Below, one piece after another: positions 46,960 through 58,900 of a stretch of 64,000 nt of DNA. The DNA comes from Chloranthus sessilifolius (lineage: Eukaryota > Streptophyta > Magnoliopsida > Chloranthales > Chloranthaceae): the NCBI GenBank assembly GCA_021018995.1, contig CM037585.1:122106831-122170830 (forward strand). The letters are read 5' to 3'. The translations under genes and the position numbers were made by a program. Numbering within the stretch: position 1 is the first letter of the stretch; every line of letters starts with the position of its first letter. The notes beneath the pieces are model-generated. The model made no database searches. It was given only the letters and a program-made list of their open reading frames with translations, and was not told the origin of the DNA.

Positions 46960-48421
46960 TATAACTTCTCCTAATTGCTACAATTGGGTAACTGCAATGA
47001 ATGAAGAAATAAAATCTATGAGGAAGAACCATGTATGAGAGCTTATTGATTTACCTCATGGTCGTAAAGCCATTGATAATAAATGAGTCTTTAAAATTAA
47101 GAGGAATGTAGTTGGTTCCATAGACAAATTTAAGCTTCATTTAGTCGCCAAAGGATTCACGCAGATTGAGAGAATTGATTATGATGAAACACTCTCTCAT
47201 GTGTCTCGATTTCCCTTAATTCGAATGATCTTATCTTTGGTTGCGTGCATGGACTTAAAACTCCATCAGATAGATGTTAAGACTGCTTTCCTAAATAGTG
47301 ATCTAGAGGAAGAGATTTTCATTTAACAATCCATTGGTTTTATAGAAAAGGGTAAGACCTCCAAAGTATGTAGACTTTTAAAGTCTCTTTATGAGTTGAA
47401 GCAATTCTCTAGATAATGGTACATGCGATTTGATACGACCATTATCTCGTTTGGCTTCCTTATGAGTGAGGAAGACAACTGTGTGCATATTAAACAGTCT
47501 GATAGACATTTCATCATTTTGTCATTATATTTCAATGACATCTTAGCTGGAATGATAAGCGCTTATTTGCTTCTATCAAAGAATAATTGTCCTCTAACTT
47601 TGAGATGAAAGACTTAGGTGAGGCCAATTTCATTTTGGACATTAAAATTTTTAGAAATTGTTCCAAAAGGTTCTTAGGTCTTTCTCAGCCTTCTTACATA
47701 GAAAGAATCCTTGAGTATTTTCGCATGAGTAATTTCAAATCGCTAGAGACTCTAATGGATAAGTATGCGAAGTTGAGGAAGGATATGTATCCCAAAACAA
47801 ATGCTGAGAAAATTGACTATGCATGTGATCCCTTATGCTAGCGATGTTGGTAGTCTCATGTATGTCATGCGGTGCACACGTCCTGATGTTTGTTATGCGG
47901 TTGGATTGGCTAGTCGTTACCAAAGCAATCCAAGTCAATTACATTGGTATGCTGTCAAACAGATCTTTCAATATCTTAGAGGCACTAAGAATTTGATGTT
48001 ATGCTATGGAGGCACTGATTTAAGAGTGCACGTATACTCTGATGCTGCTTATGGAGATGATCTTGATGAGAGAAAGTCTACCTCTGACTTTATATTTTTA
48101 GTGGGAGATGGAACTATTTCATGGAGTAGCAACAAACAAGCGTGTAACACACTCTCCACTATGGAAGCAGAATATGTTGTTGCTTGTGTTGCGGTTCAGA
48201 AAGGAGTTTGGATCCTAAGATTTTGCAGAGGCTTGGGTGTTATTCCTCACACCCAAGACCCACTTTTTCTCAGGATGAATAACAAATCTGCTATCGATTT
48301 AACCAAGGATCTCAAATTTCACAAGAAATTGAAGCACATCGAAGTCAAGTATCATTATATCAGAAACCTTGTTAGGGATAAGCATGTCATACTCTATCAT
48401 TTCCTTCCAGAGAAATGTTAG
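46960..48421 (+). pseudogene. copia reverse transcriptase and RNase H
   Basis: Fossil. RT runs from about 46960 (WVTAMNEEIKSM) through LHQIDVKTAFLNSDL near 47265 and a palm segment near 47530 to about 47800. RNase H has LMYVMRCTRPDVCYAVGLAS, VHVYSDAAYGDD, TSDFIFLVGDGTISW and LSTMEAEYVVAC, typical of Ty1/copia. It ends near 48421. Confidence 0.9.
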
Positions 48422-49784
48422 CAAATCTTATGACAAAACCCATTGCGAGAGATGTCTATGAGATATATGTTAGGCATATGAGTTTATGTAGACTTTGAAA
48501 GAGTAGACTCAAAGTTGTACAGGTGTCCGTGGGAGTTACGATTCCATTACTATTTCATATTTTTTATTTATAGATGGTTGTTATTTATTGGATACGGATA
48601 TCACTTTATGATTGTATTTTTTTTTTTACATTATATTTTAGTTGTTTATGCGCAATGTGAATAATTTATTATCAGTATTTATATATTCTTATGTTGATCA
48701 TTGTGTGATTGCGCGAGTAGGTGTGATCGCCTCCACGTGGGAAAAAACATATTTCATCAACAATCCACTTGCCCACTCGCATGGGCTAATCGCAAGTATG
48801 GAGTAGAAAAAAGTGATAGGTTTCATGAATAGGTGATAACCACCTCTAAATGACTTCATACTGGAGTAGCAGCTGTTAAACACCATTGCACATGGGTGTG
48901 AGCTGCATTTGGGGATGAGACCTAGAGTTGAATGACACATTCACATGTGTGATCTAGTGATGACGTCATGGCCTGAATAGGAACCAGGCTAGTATTGTTG
49001 ATAGATGTCAGTTAGCTTGCTATTGTAGAACCAACGAGCATTGATTGAGTTCAGTTTCTCTTCTTTACGGCATGGATGAGCGACCATATGTTCAGAGCAT
49101 CGAGTGCTCCTGAACTTTCTTACCTACTCTTGCCTGATTCGATCTGATCAGTGCATAGTGCTAGCTGTTAGTCTCGTAGGTGACTCTCATTCCCTTAGCT
49201 ACCCACCTTTATGTATATGAGGATTAGATTGGGTGTCGCTACTTTAGTATATAATGACGGTGATTGTGACTAATTTGATCGGGTGCATGTACTACTAGAA
49301 AAGCGGCTTAGTCGAAATCTGGACTACGTAGTTGCGTGGGAAAGTTCCTTGACATCAACATCAGGCTCCTAGGGCGAATGATACGTACTTGTAAGATTTA
49401 TCTGCCGGCATCATAAATTATAAAAGATTTAAACGATAGTTTTTTTTGAAAATGTATGTATTTATTAAATATTTTATTTTGAAAATGGATTTGAAAAAAT
49501 TGTTTCAAAATTCTTTTGATAAGTTAAATAAGTACGTATAGTATGAGATTGCGATTTTAGATCAAAAGTCGTATATTTTGGTGTGGTCATGCAGACTAGG
49601 GCAGGCATAGGAAAGCTTAGGTGATGACACACTAGAAAAATGACAACTTAGTGTGCGCACACCTGTTTGAGAGATATGCGATCTCGGTTGTTCCTTTGTT
49701 CTGTAAGGACTATCACGATTCTAGTTTATGGGCTTTAGAGAACTTGTTAATCAGGCACTACTCACTACAGGGTTGAGTGAGAGA
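48422..49784 (+). other. copia 3' non-coding region
   Basis: No gene. Ends in a purine-rich AGGGTTGAGTGAGAGA next to the 3' LTR, a polypurine-tract candidate. Confidence 0.6.
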
Positions 49785-50157
49785 TGTTGGTTTGAATGGC
49801 TACGATGCCACTTGTACAACCCCTAGGGTGTGCTGATATTCACCATAAAAGAGCCATATTAGGGTTATCTATTAATATATGACTTTAGAGAGAAATTGTA
49901 ATTTACGGATGTGAAAATTTTCTTGCGCACAAGTTCTCTCTTCTTCTCTAAGCCTAAACCCTAGAGTTGGGATTATCCTTTTACGGTGTCATAAATCACC
50001 GTTGGATCCATGTGACGTAAAGATAATGTCGTCTTCTTTGGCAGTTGACGGCTTGAATCAATGAGCATTAAATTATTTAAACTTTTCTCAAAGTACGTAG
50101 AATCGATTGCGATCCACCCATTGCTTCCGCTTGATTAGGGATCTCAAAATCCCAATA
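49785..50157 (+). repeat. 3' LTR of the copia element
   Basis: Runs from TGTTGGTTTGAATGG to AAATCCCAATA (373 bp), slightly longer than the 5' LTR. Confidence 0.9.
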
Positions 50158-50258
50158 GATTGTACCATCAAACGACACATGGTGACTCAACATGGCACAC
50201 CTCCCAAAAAATTATCCATTCCAAATCAGTCTGATTAATTTATGTGTTTCTTTCTACC

Positions 50259-50395
50259 CAAGGATCAAAATTTTGGCCAAAATGATCGAAATTTCAGTTT
50301 CGGTCCCCACCGAAACCAAAACTGCTATCGAAAATTTTGGATTTCGGTTTCGGTCATGCCCGAAACCAAAATTTAACCTGAAATTTTGATCCTTG
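50259..50395. mobile_element. 137-bp hAT-type MITE, target duplication TTTCTACC
   Basis: Perfect 15-base terminal inverted repeat CAAGGATCAAAATTT, flanked by perfect 8-base TTTCTACC (50251-50258 and 50396-50403). The interior repeats the TTTCGGTTTCGG motif in both orientations. The ends resemble CATGGATCAAAAT of the MITE at 13097. Border preservation suggests a fairly young insertion. Confidence 0.92.
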
Positions 50396-50403
50396 TTTCT
50401 ACC

Positions 50404-51027
50404 TACTAATTATATTCATTTGCACTTATAATTTTTACATATATCAAATATCGAGTCAGATCAACTTGACCTGAAGGTCAGGTTAGATGTCTCATGCCCG
50501 ATCGAGTCAACTTTATGTGCTGACCCAGTAAAATATTCAGATTGGGCAGTTCGGATACCTAGTCCACGCACCCGTTGACAACCCTAATCTTAAAGATTCA
50601 TAGTGAAGGCTGGAGGATGAAATACAGTTGTAATTTATGGAAGTAATTAATTGAATACTTCATATAATGATTTCTAACATTCTGAGGAAAGGATGAGATG
50701 AGTTTATTTCATGGGCACTTTAGAAAACAATGCCTCAAAAACAAACTTTTTAGCAAAAAAGACCCGACTTCAAACGTTTTAGAAAAGCGGTGCTTTCACA
50801 GATTTTGGAACTTCTGCCTTGACTCGGACAACGGAAAGTCGTTGACTGCCTTGACTCGGACAATGGAGATTATTTTTCATCCCAATCTTCGACAAAGTTG
50901 ATATTGAATCATGGCCCCGCCTTTCGACAGTCAGATGGGGATTCCATGTGACACACATCCCTAAAAGTTGTGATCATGGTTGTACCATGTGAAGGAGTTC
51001 TCGGATTACTTTTGGGGATGCGTGTCA
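50404..51027. other. no gene seen; one MITE-core arm
   Basis: At about 50840-50960 there is a single arm of the shared MITE core (gacaatggagattatttttc and the gacagtcagatggggattcc stretch). The remainder is unrecognised. Confidence 0.45.
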
Positions 51028-51335
51028 TGATAAATTTGGGTAACCATCTCAAAACTAATTGGCTATGAGTGGAGGGGCCCAGGATATTATAAGGGGAGAG
51101 ACATGGTTATAATTTACCCGATGTGAAACTAAACTTTAACACGCCCCCACACGTTTTGGGGGGATTGAGTCAAATCACGTGGACAATTGAACTGGGTGAC
51201 ATGGAGTAGAGAAGGGCATGCTCTAATGCTATGATAAATTTGAGTATTCATCTCAAAATCAATTGACAAGGAGTGGAGGGGCCCATAATGTTATAAGGGG
51301 AGAGACGAGGCTATAATGTAGCCAATGTTGGCAGG
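51028..51335 (-). mobile_element. TRIM-like miniature LTR element
   Basis: Fossil. A repeat unit of about 110 bp (TGATAAATTTGGGTAACC through AACTTTAACA, 51028-51141) recurs at 51232. Between them lie about 90 bp with GCTCTAATGCTA at the end, a diverged form of GCTCTGATACCA, the reverse of a tRNA-iMet primer site. This LTR, short interior, LTR plan fits a TRIM on the minus strand. Confidence 0.65.
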
Positions 51336-52251
51336 TTGCACAATGAGTAATAGAAAATATATCGAAAATGGCTTCGAGGCACGATTAGATCGTTGTCTTT
51401 AAGACAATATTTATCTCCTATATGCAACGGGATAACGGCAAATTCGCCTCCAAGATATAGTAAAGCCTCGGTGAAGCACCGATCTGTCACACACTACGTT
51501 GCACTATAGTGTGCGACCCAACCAAACGAAGACACAGAAATGCTCTGATCGGCACATGTATTAGAAGGATACAAATGTAGGATTTGGAATTTGCAAGTGA
51601 TTCGAATCCCTCCTCTGGCCTCCTCGGTTCCTTGGAATCGAGGGTCCTGATCGATTCGATCAACAGTTGCAAGGATCCAATGGTCACAGTCGAACAGTTA
51701 CATCTTTTGGTGTTCAATAGTCAGTAACTGACTTGTTCGAATCTAGACTAGTTTTTATGAATGATCGAAAACTGCTTGGAGTACATATGTTGTGCAAAGC
51801 TCCTCACGACAATGCAAAGTGCAAAGTGCGCCATAAAAGTGTCAATTGTGCTATTCACACATGCTTGTGCGATGATGAACTGTTGCTATTTGCCATGTTT
51901 CTCTTTTCAAGCCAAACAATATGAAAGGTAAATTTTCATATATATGACAATGAACTTTCTTGTAAAATAGTGAGGTGGGACAAAATTTTTACAATACTTT
52001 AACTTGTGGTGGGAATAGTTTTCCCTCTAATATAATTCAAAATTCAAATAACTTTGAATTCAAGATTCAAAGTACTTTGACTTGAAGGTTGAAGGTTCAA
52101 GTATTGGCAAAAACATCATTTCCACATGGCACCAAATGTTTTAATGAACCATATGAAGATACATAAAACTAATAAATAAATCTTATTAAATTAATAATAA
52201 GTATTTATTTTGTTAAATATCCAAAACCCAAAGTAAGACTAAACCTCATCA
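51336..52251. other. no gene seen
   Basis: Includes a short direct repeat around aactttgaattcaagattca (52052-52095). The last bases before 52252 look like the end of another TRIM LTR. No domain recognised. Confidence 0.4.
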
Positions 52252-53444
52252 CGCCCCCACACATGTTGGCGGGACTGAGCCAAATCATGTGGACAATTGA
52301 ATTGGGTGACATAGAGTGGCAAAAGGTTTGCTCTAATATCATGATAGAATTTCATGGGCCTTACTCAACCTCACAAAGTCAACATGTAAGGTGAGGTTTG
52401 CTGAATATATAAATAGCCTAAGGAGGGTCAGCCCACAGCCGATGTGAAACAAATCCAGCACGCCCCCGTACGTGTTGGCAAGATTGAGTCAAACCAAATC
52501 ACGTAGACAAGAATGAGTGATGTGCAATAGAGAAATGTCGGCTCTGAAACCATGATAGAATTCCACGGGCCTAACTCAACCTCACAAAACTGGCTTATAA
52601 GGTGAGGTTTGCCTAAGATAAAAATAGCCCAAAAAGTGCTAGCCTACAGTCGATGTGGGACAAATCCAACACACCCCCGCATGTGTTAGCGGAATTGAGC
52701 CAAGCTAAATCACGTGGATAAGAACGGCTGACGTGGAGTGGAGAAATGTCTGCTCTTATACTACGATAAATTTGTGCATCCATATTAAAACCGATTAGCA
52801 ATGAGTGGAGGGCCTCAAGATATTATGAGGGGAGATACAAGGTTTATACTTTACTGGATGTGGGATTCAACTTCAACACACCTCTGCATGTGTTGGTGGG
52901 AAATGTGGAGTGGAGAAAGTCCTGCTTTGATACCGTGATAAATTTGGGATTTATTATCAAAACGTTTCGTTCCCGTCTTTTAATCGCCAAAATAACGAAG
53001 TTTATTTTTTATGACCAAAATGTCTCACGATATAGGTGTACACGACCAATGTTGTGAACTGAAAATCAACTTTGGTTGGCTGGCTCTCCAGCATAAAAAT
53101 CAGTGTCAATGGGCTAGCCCTGAAACATGTGTGATAATATCGATGCCCTCCCACTAAAGTAATCTGAAATTTTTTTTAACTCGGAGGGAACGAACTGACA
53201 TGCTAAAATAGGCTTCAGTGGGCTAGCCTAGAAGTAACCCATATTTAGGCCATGTTGCAATCTTTTGGTCATTTAGAAATACCCTCTATTTTTTACTAAT
53301 TAAAGTCAAGACATGTAACCTTCTAATAAAAAGCCCATAACTTTGGGTATCCATCTCAAAACCAATTAGTCATGAGTAAAGGGGTCCATGATATAAAAAA
53401 AGAGACAAGACTATAATTTACCCGAAGTGAGACTAAACTTCAAC
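52252..53444 (-). mobile_element. tandem array of TRIM-like LTR and interior units
   Basis: Fossil array. Interiors at 52252-52341, 52461-52552, 52672-52763 and 52879-52935 begin CGCCCCC or a variant and end in a primer-like GCTCTGAAACCA or GCTTTGATACC. They alternate with LTR-like units at 52342-52460, 52553-52671, 52764-52878 and 52936-53444. The last unit is split by a 393-bp insertion. Two LTR subtypes are mixed: TGATAGAATT...CTCACAAA and TGATAAATTTG...GAGTGGAGG. Confidence 0.7.
52949..53341. mobile_element. 393-bp insertion of unknown type, target duplication TTTGGG
   Basis: It splits a TRIM LTR exactly: TTTGGG lies before (52943-52948) and after (53342-53347), and LTR sequence resumes with TATCCATCTC. 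The insert starts ATTTATTATC and ends CCCATAAC, without inverted ends or coding. Family unknown. Confidence 0.6.
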
Positions 53445-53774
53445 ATGCCATGGAGAATCAACATCTAAACGTTCAATAGTTGGTCTATGATCTCAAGATT
53501 TATTATGTGGAAGATTGAGACAAAAAACAATCTCTCAAGGTGTCAATATCTCTCACATTCGAAAACCTTAATTGCAAATACCGAATATTCAGTTGTAAAT
53601 ACGAGTAACCCTTTCCCAAATTTATCCGAATTAAATCGACCTTTGTTATTGCCGTATCCGAACTTTGATTCTTTTGTTGGCATCTACATAAGAGGGAAGC
53701 AAGCATCTTTGTACTTATCATCCCGCCATTTATAACGGTCAACGCTCAAGACAAACGTTGATTTGGTAATTTCG
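53445..53774. other. 5' flank of the ENGase gene
   Basis: Includes a single MITE-core arm near 53480-53535. No clear TATA box could be assigned. The reading frame of exon 1 is closed by a stop at 53733-53735, so the coding start lies after it. Confidence 0.4.
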
Positions 53775-55797
53775 ATGAAGCAAGCTCAACCGTCCAAATT
53801 TACATATTCTCCTTCCTGGGGATTCCAAATGCAGCATCTCCTTCGCTCACCCTCACTACGCAAAACCCTAATCGCCCTCAAAACCCTAATCAAACGAATT
53901 CAAAATCTATTCTTCTTCTTCTTCACTATGAATTCATCAGCAACACCAGTAGAACCAAACACTAATTCGGATCCATTCGATCCTTCAATACCCTCCTTAC
54001 CTGTCTCATTCCCAATCACCAAAATTGAAGACCTCAAATCTGGATCTTACTTCGATTCCTTTCATTACCCTTTCAATCGATCTTCGGTCTCTCTTCCTCC
54101 TCTCACTCTGTCGATGCCTCCTCGCCCGAGGATGCTCGTTTGCCACGATATGGCTGGCGGGTACATCGACGATAAGTGGGTTCAGGGAGGGACGAATGCT
54201 GATGCCTATGCTATATGGCATTGGTACCTGATCGACGTTTTTGTTTATTTCTCGCATAATCTCGTAACAATCCCCCCTCCGTGTTGGACCAATACGGCGC
54301 ACGAGCACGGAGTGAAGGTATGCATTTGTTTTGGTTCATCTCTGATTAGTTCAATAGTCCCTATTCACTAAGTGCTTGTTCATGTAGGACTTTTGATGAT
54401 GAACATGAAGGTAGTCATAATCTTTATTGATTGTGTATATATTGTGCTTGCCAATTTTACTACTAGCTCTGAATTAATAAAGGCTGATGTTACTACCACA
54501 CCACTTTATGTTACAGCCACCTCACTTAAACAAAGGAAAAATCCGTTGACTGCTTCAAATCGGCCTTGTCCCAATCTTCCACACAATGGATCTTGAGATC
54601 ATAGGCCTACCATCAGACGGTCAGATGTTGATTACACAAGGCACACATCCAACAAAGTGAACTTGAACAACATACCATCAAATGTGGTTTACATTCACTT
54701 TTTTGGGATTTGTGTCACATGGAATCAACATCTGACTGTCTGATAGTAGGCCCATGATCGCAAGATCTATTGTGTGGAATATTGGGTTGAAATAGATCGC
54801 CATGTCTGATTGACGTGGCTGTAACATAAAGTGGTGTGGTAGTAACACCAGCCTTAATAAATTCATTAGCTAATTTCAGGCTATTTACCTCTTTATTTGA
54901 TAAGAAATGAAGTGCATTTGTCCAAATCTGATAACTATTGGAGTAGATGGCGACTGTTTGAAATGTGAGCGTTGATGTTTTAATTTTTGAACGCTCTCAT
55001 TTCAGCATGCAGGAAATGAGAGCGTTGGAAATGAGTTTGTGTTTTGCAAATGAGCCCTTACACAAAACGCGACTAATTTCCTCCTTTCAGGTAGTGCATT
55101 TTGTTTTTATGATTTGAACGCTCTCATTTCCTGAATCATAGCCTCCTTTCATTTGTACGTTCCACTGTGTAGTGTTTTGAGGCTTCTTTATCGGTGGATC
55201 TGAATCAATAATAAGCCAGTCTAATGTCATTTGGTTTTAGATTTGAAGTTGATGTGTTAATTTTTTTCCCATGCACATTGTGTTAACGGTTCAGATTTAT
55301 GGATTTTTTTTGTTATTCTCTGATTAAGACTGCTCTATTATTGGCTAGTGTTGATACTTGCCTGATGTGATGACATTTCTAATATCGGAAACAATTTTAA
55401 TCAAGGTAGTTAAGGCGTTGTGGTGAGGTCATGGCGAAGAGGCTCGCCATGCCATGGTAAGACCATTTATAATTTTTTTTTTAAATATTAATAATTTTTT
55501 TTATATTTATTAATCATTAATATTTTTTTTTTAGTTTTTTACTGTTTTTTAATATATATATTTTTTCTAGAGGAAGAAAAAAATTCAACTAATTAATCAG
55601 GCATAGACAAATATCAATAAATAGAGAGCAAATATATATATTATAACGCAGCTGTGGGAAAAAAAAAAAAAGATGTATATATATATATATATATACGGCA
55701 CCTATGGCTAATATAAAGTGAAAAAAATCAGATTTTAAGGCACCTGTGGCTTAAAATCTGGTTTTATAAGGCAGCTGTGGCAAAAAAAAGAAAAAAC

Positions 55798-55845
<48 letters not shown>

Positions 55846-55931
55846 GACACCTGTGGCTAATATAAAGTAGAAAAAAATAAAAAAATCAGATTTTAAGGTA
55901 CCTGTGGCTTAAAATCTGATTTTTTTTTCCC

Positions 55932-55989
<58 letters not shown>

Positions 55990-58900
55990 GGCAGCTGTGG
56001 CAAAAAAAAAAAAAGATTTCAGGGCTAATTTTAGGGCATCTGTGGGTAATAAAGTAGGAAAAAGAAAAACACAAATTTCAGGGCAAAAAAAAAAAAAAAA
56101 AAAGATTTTTAGGGCTTTAGGGCTTACCGGTCTTGATCTTTCTTCTTCTTCTTCTTCTTCTTTCTTCCTCTTTTTTCTTCTTTCTTCCTTCAACTATCTC
56201 GTCCTCCAGAAATAAAATGTCGAGGGTTTGTAGCATATAAATGGGTAAAATGACCCATTTTACAAGTATGCCCCTCAAGTATTATAATATAATAACTTAT
56301 AAAGTTATTATAAAGTTATAATTAAAAGTATTATAACCTATAAAATTATAATTAAAAGTTATCTAAAAAAAAAAAGGAAGTTATAATTATATATTTTTAA
56401 TATGGCGAATATGGCGGAGCCATTTCAAACTTTTCGCCATATCCACTGATATGGCGAATTCCATCACCATTCGCCATGGCGACGCCTTGACCACCATGGT
56501 TTTAATTTTGTCTCACAAAGTGTTGGTTGAGAAAAAAAAAACAAAAAAGCATTTGGAGTGTGCACCACTAGTTTGAAGGTATAATTGCACTAGGATCGGC
56601 TGTTTGATCTAGTGAGATCCTAGTAGATCTAGTGCTTTTGTTTTAAAATGTTTATGAGCTTATCATTTGCAGCAGTAGTGTTGCCAAGTTGAAATTTGCT
56701 TGTTGCAGCTGTGTAGTCTGCATTTGTCCCTGTTTTTGTAGTTAGAGCGTGCTTGCGGTGGTCGTGCAGCGTTGGCAGTGTAGTCTTCTACTTGTCACAT
56801 TTGCAGCAGTATTGCTGGTTTCAGTTGAGGCATCTCAACAGGGTAAGCCCAGTGTGCATATAGTGCGTTATTTTTATCAGTGTTGGCAGCATCTGCTAAC
56901 AGTAGTTTAGCGTATTCCGATTGTAATAAGAGCTGGTGTGCCTTATTTGAAATGGTGATTTTTTGTAAGACTGCTAAGGTGATTTTTTGTGGAGAAAGGA
57001 GTGAATGATTTGAAGTGAATATTTATTTATTTTGTTGGTTTTGGTTCATTGCATGATCTGAAGGTGGGTTTTGTAACGTGAGCTCTTTATCAGCTCGAGA
57101 TTTGTGATTCTTAAGCTGAATTTGGAAGGGCAGAATTGGTAATATCTGCAAGACTAATAGGCGAATGGGAGAATAAAATCTCAAACATAAATAAAATAAA
57201 TTATTGGGATGCTGATAATTCTAAAGTTATTTTGCTTTGGAAGAATTATGGATTGAAAAATATTGTATTTTACGAATGTAGATGGATTGATGAGATTTGT
57301 GATTTGTGGTTTATTGTTTTGGATGGCTTTGATTTCCCAAGGAAGGAATGAACTTTCAAATATTATAAAATTTGTTTAATGTATGCATGTTTGATCATGG
57401 ATAATGTGAACATGTAGGTTTTGGGGACATTTATCATGGAATGGGACGAGGGGAAAATTATTAGCAAGGAATTGCTTTCAACAAAGGAGTCTTCTCAAAT
57501 GTATGCTGAGCGGTTGACTGAACTTGCTGTTGCTTTGGGTTTTGATGGTTGGCTGGTAATCCGATTTTTCATGCTTTGCCTTCTTATTTTGAAGTTGGAA
57601 ATTCCGTTTTTCTAATGCATTACTCCATTGGTTTTCTGTTATGTCAAATTTTAGTTTCTTATTATATCAGTTTGGTGAAGCGTAGATTTTTTTTAATGTG
57701 GTTTGGTGTTGTTCTGTGAAGCATTAAATTTTTTTCATGTAATTTTAGTTTAATCTCTGTATGAAGTATAGATCTGAGATGTGGTCCTTGAGCTTGGAAT
57801 TTGAGAGGCCAATTTCTTGCACTCTTTTTCTGAAACTGATTCAGCGGAGTTACTTGCAGATCAATATGGAGGTTCAACTGGACTTGGAGCAAATCCCTAA
57901 CTTGAAAGAATTTGTCAGCCATTTAACTCAGACAATGCACTCTTCCATGCCTGGATCTTTGGTCATATGGTGACCGTTGTGGGAATTTTAGTTGTGTTAT
58001 TTGTTCAAGTTCTCGCAAGAGTAGAGTGTCTTTACGAATTGTGACCTAGTAATATTGTTGTTGATGCAGGTATGATAGCGTGACTAAAGATGGTTCTCTT
58101 AACTGGCAAAATCAGCTGAATGAAGAAAACAAACCTTTCTTTGATTTATGTGATGGAATATATGTCAATTATACCTGGCTGGTAAATACCTTCTCTATAT
58201 ATCTTAGGGTGCCTCTATTTGCGCCAACAGGTTTTCTATAAGCGCCAATAGCCGAAACCCCTTGAAGCCCATTGAGTGCTTTGAATCAGACGATGGAGAT
58301 CATTTTCCATCCTGATCTTCCACACAATGGATCTTCAGTTCATGATCTTACCATCTGACGGTCAATTTTTGATTCCATATGTCAGAGATCCCTAAAAATG
58401 GCCCTGCAATCACGTTTGAGTGTGATGTGTGCCTTATGATTTTAGGGCCACTTTTTGGGTATTCCGTGCTACTTGGAATCAAAACTGGACCATCTGATGG
58501 TACGCTCATGGTCCAAGATCCTTTGTGTGGATGATCGGGGTGAAAAACAATCTCTACCGTTTGATTCGAAGCAGTCAAGGGTTTTCAAGGGGTTTCAGAG
58601 GTTGGCGCAAATAGAGGTACCCTATTCCTCATTTGAAACTTATTTTCTGAACAATTTTGATAGAATTAAAACCCCTGCTGGAAATTTGCAGGAAGACTAT
58701 CCGAAACTTTCAGCTGCTGTTGCCGGTGAGCGAAAGTTTGATGTATATATGGGCATTGATGTTTTTGGGAGAAATACATATGGTGGTGGACAATGGACTG
58801 TATGTCCCCATTCAATCCTCTTGGATCTTTAGATAGTTTCCTTTTACTTTTAGAAATCATATAAGGGGTCGTTTGAACAACACGTAAAATGTGGACTGGT

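Larger units (their letters stand above)
44136..50157 (+). mobile_element. Ty1/copia LTR retrotransposon, old and broken
   Basis: Fossil with both LTRs (44136-44488 and 49785-50157) starting TGTTGGTTTGA. The LTRs differ at many sites, roughly eight bases in ten shared where compared, so it is old. Parts in order: primer site, gag, zinc knuckle, protease, integrase, reverse transcriptase, RNase H, the copia order. The coding region has about ten or more breaks. Flanks GAGTG and GATTG are an imperfect target duplication. About 1.3 kb of non-coding sequence separates RNase H from the 3' LTR. Confidence 0.92.

Noticed and set aside
53763-53774. Upstream extension of ENGase beginning at a TTG
   Set aside because: Plant nuclear genes very rarely start at TTG, and in-frame ATGs follow at 53775, 53829 and 53928.
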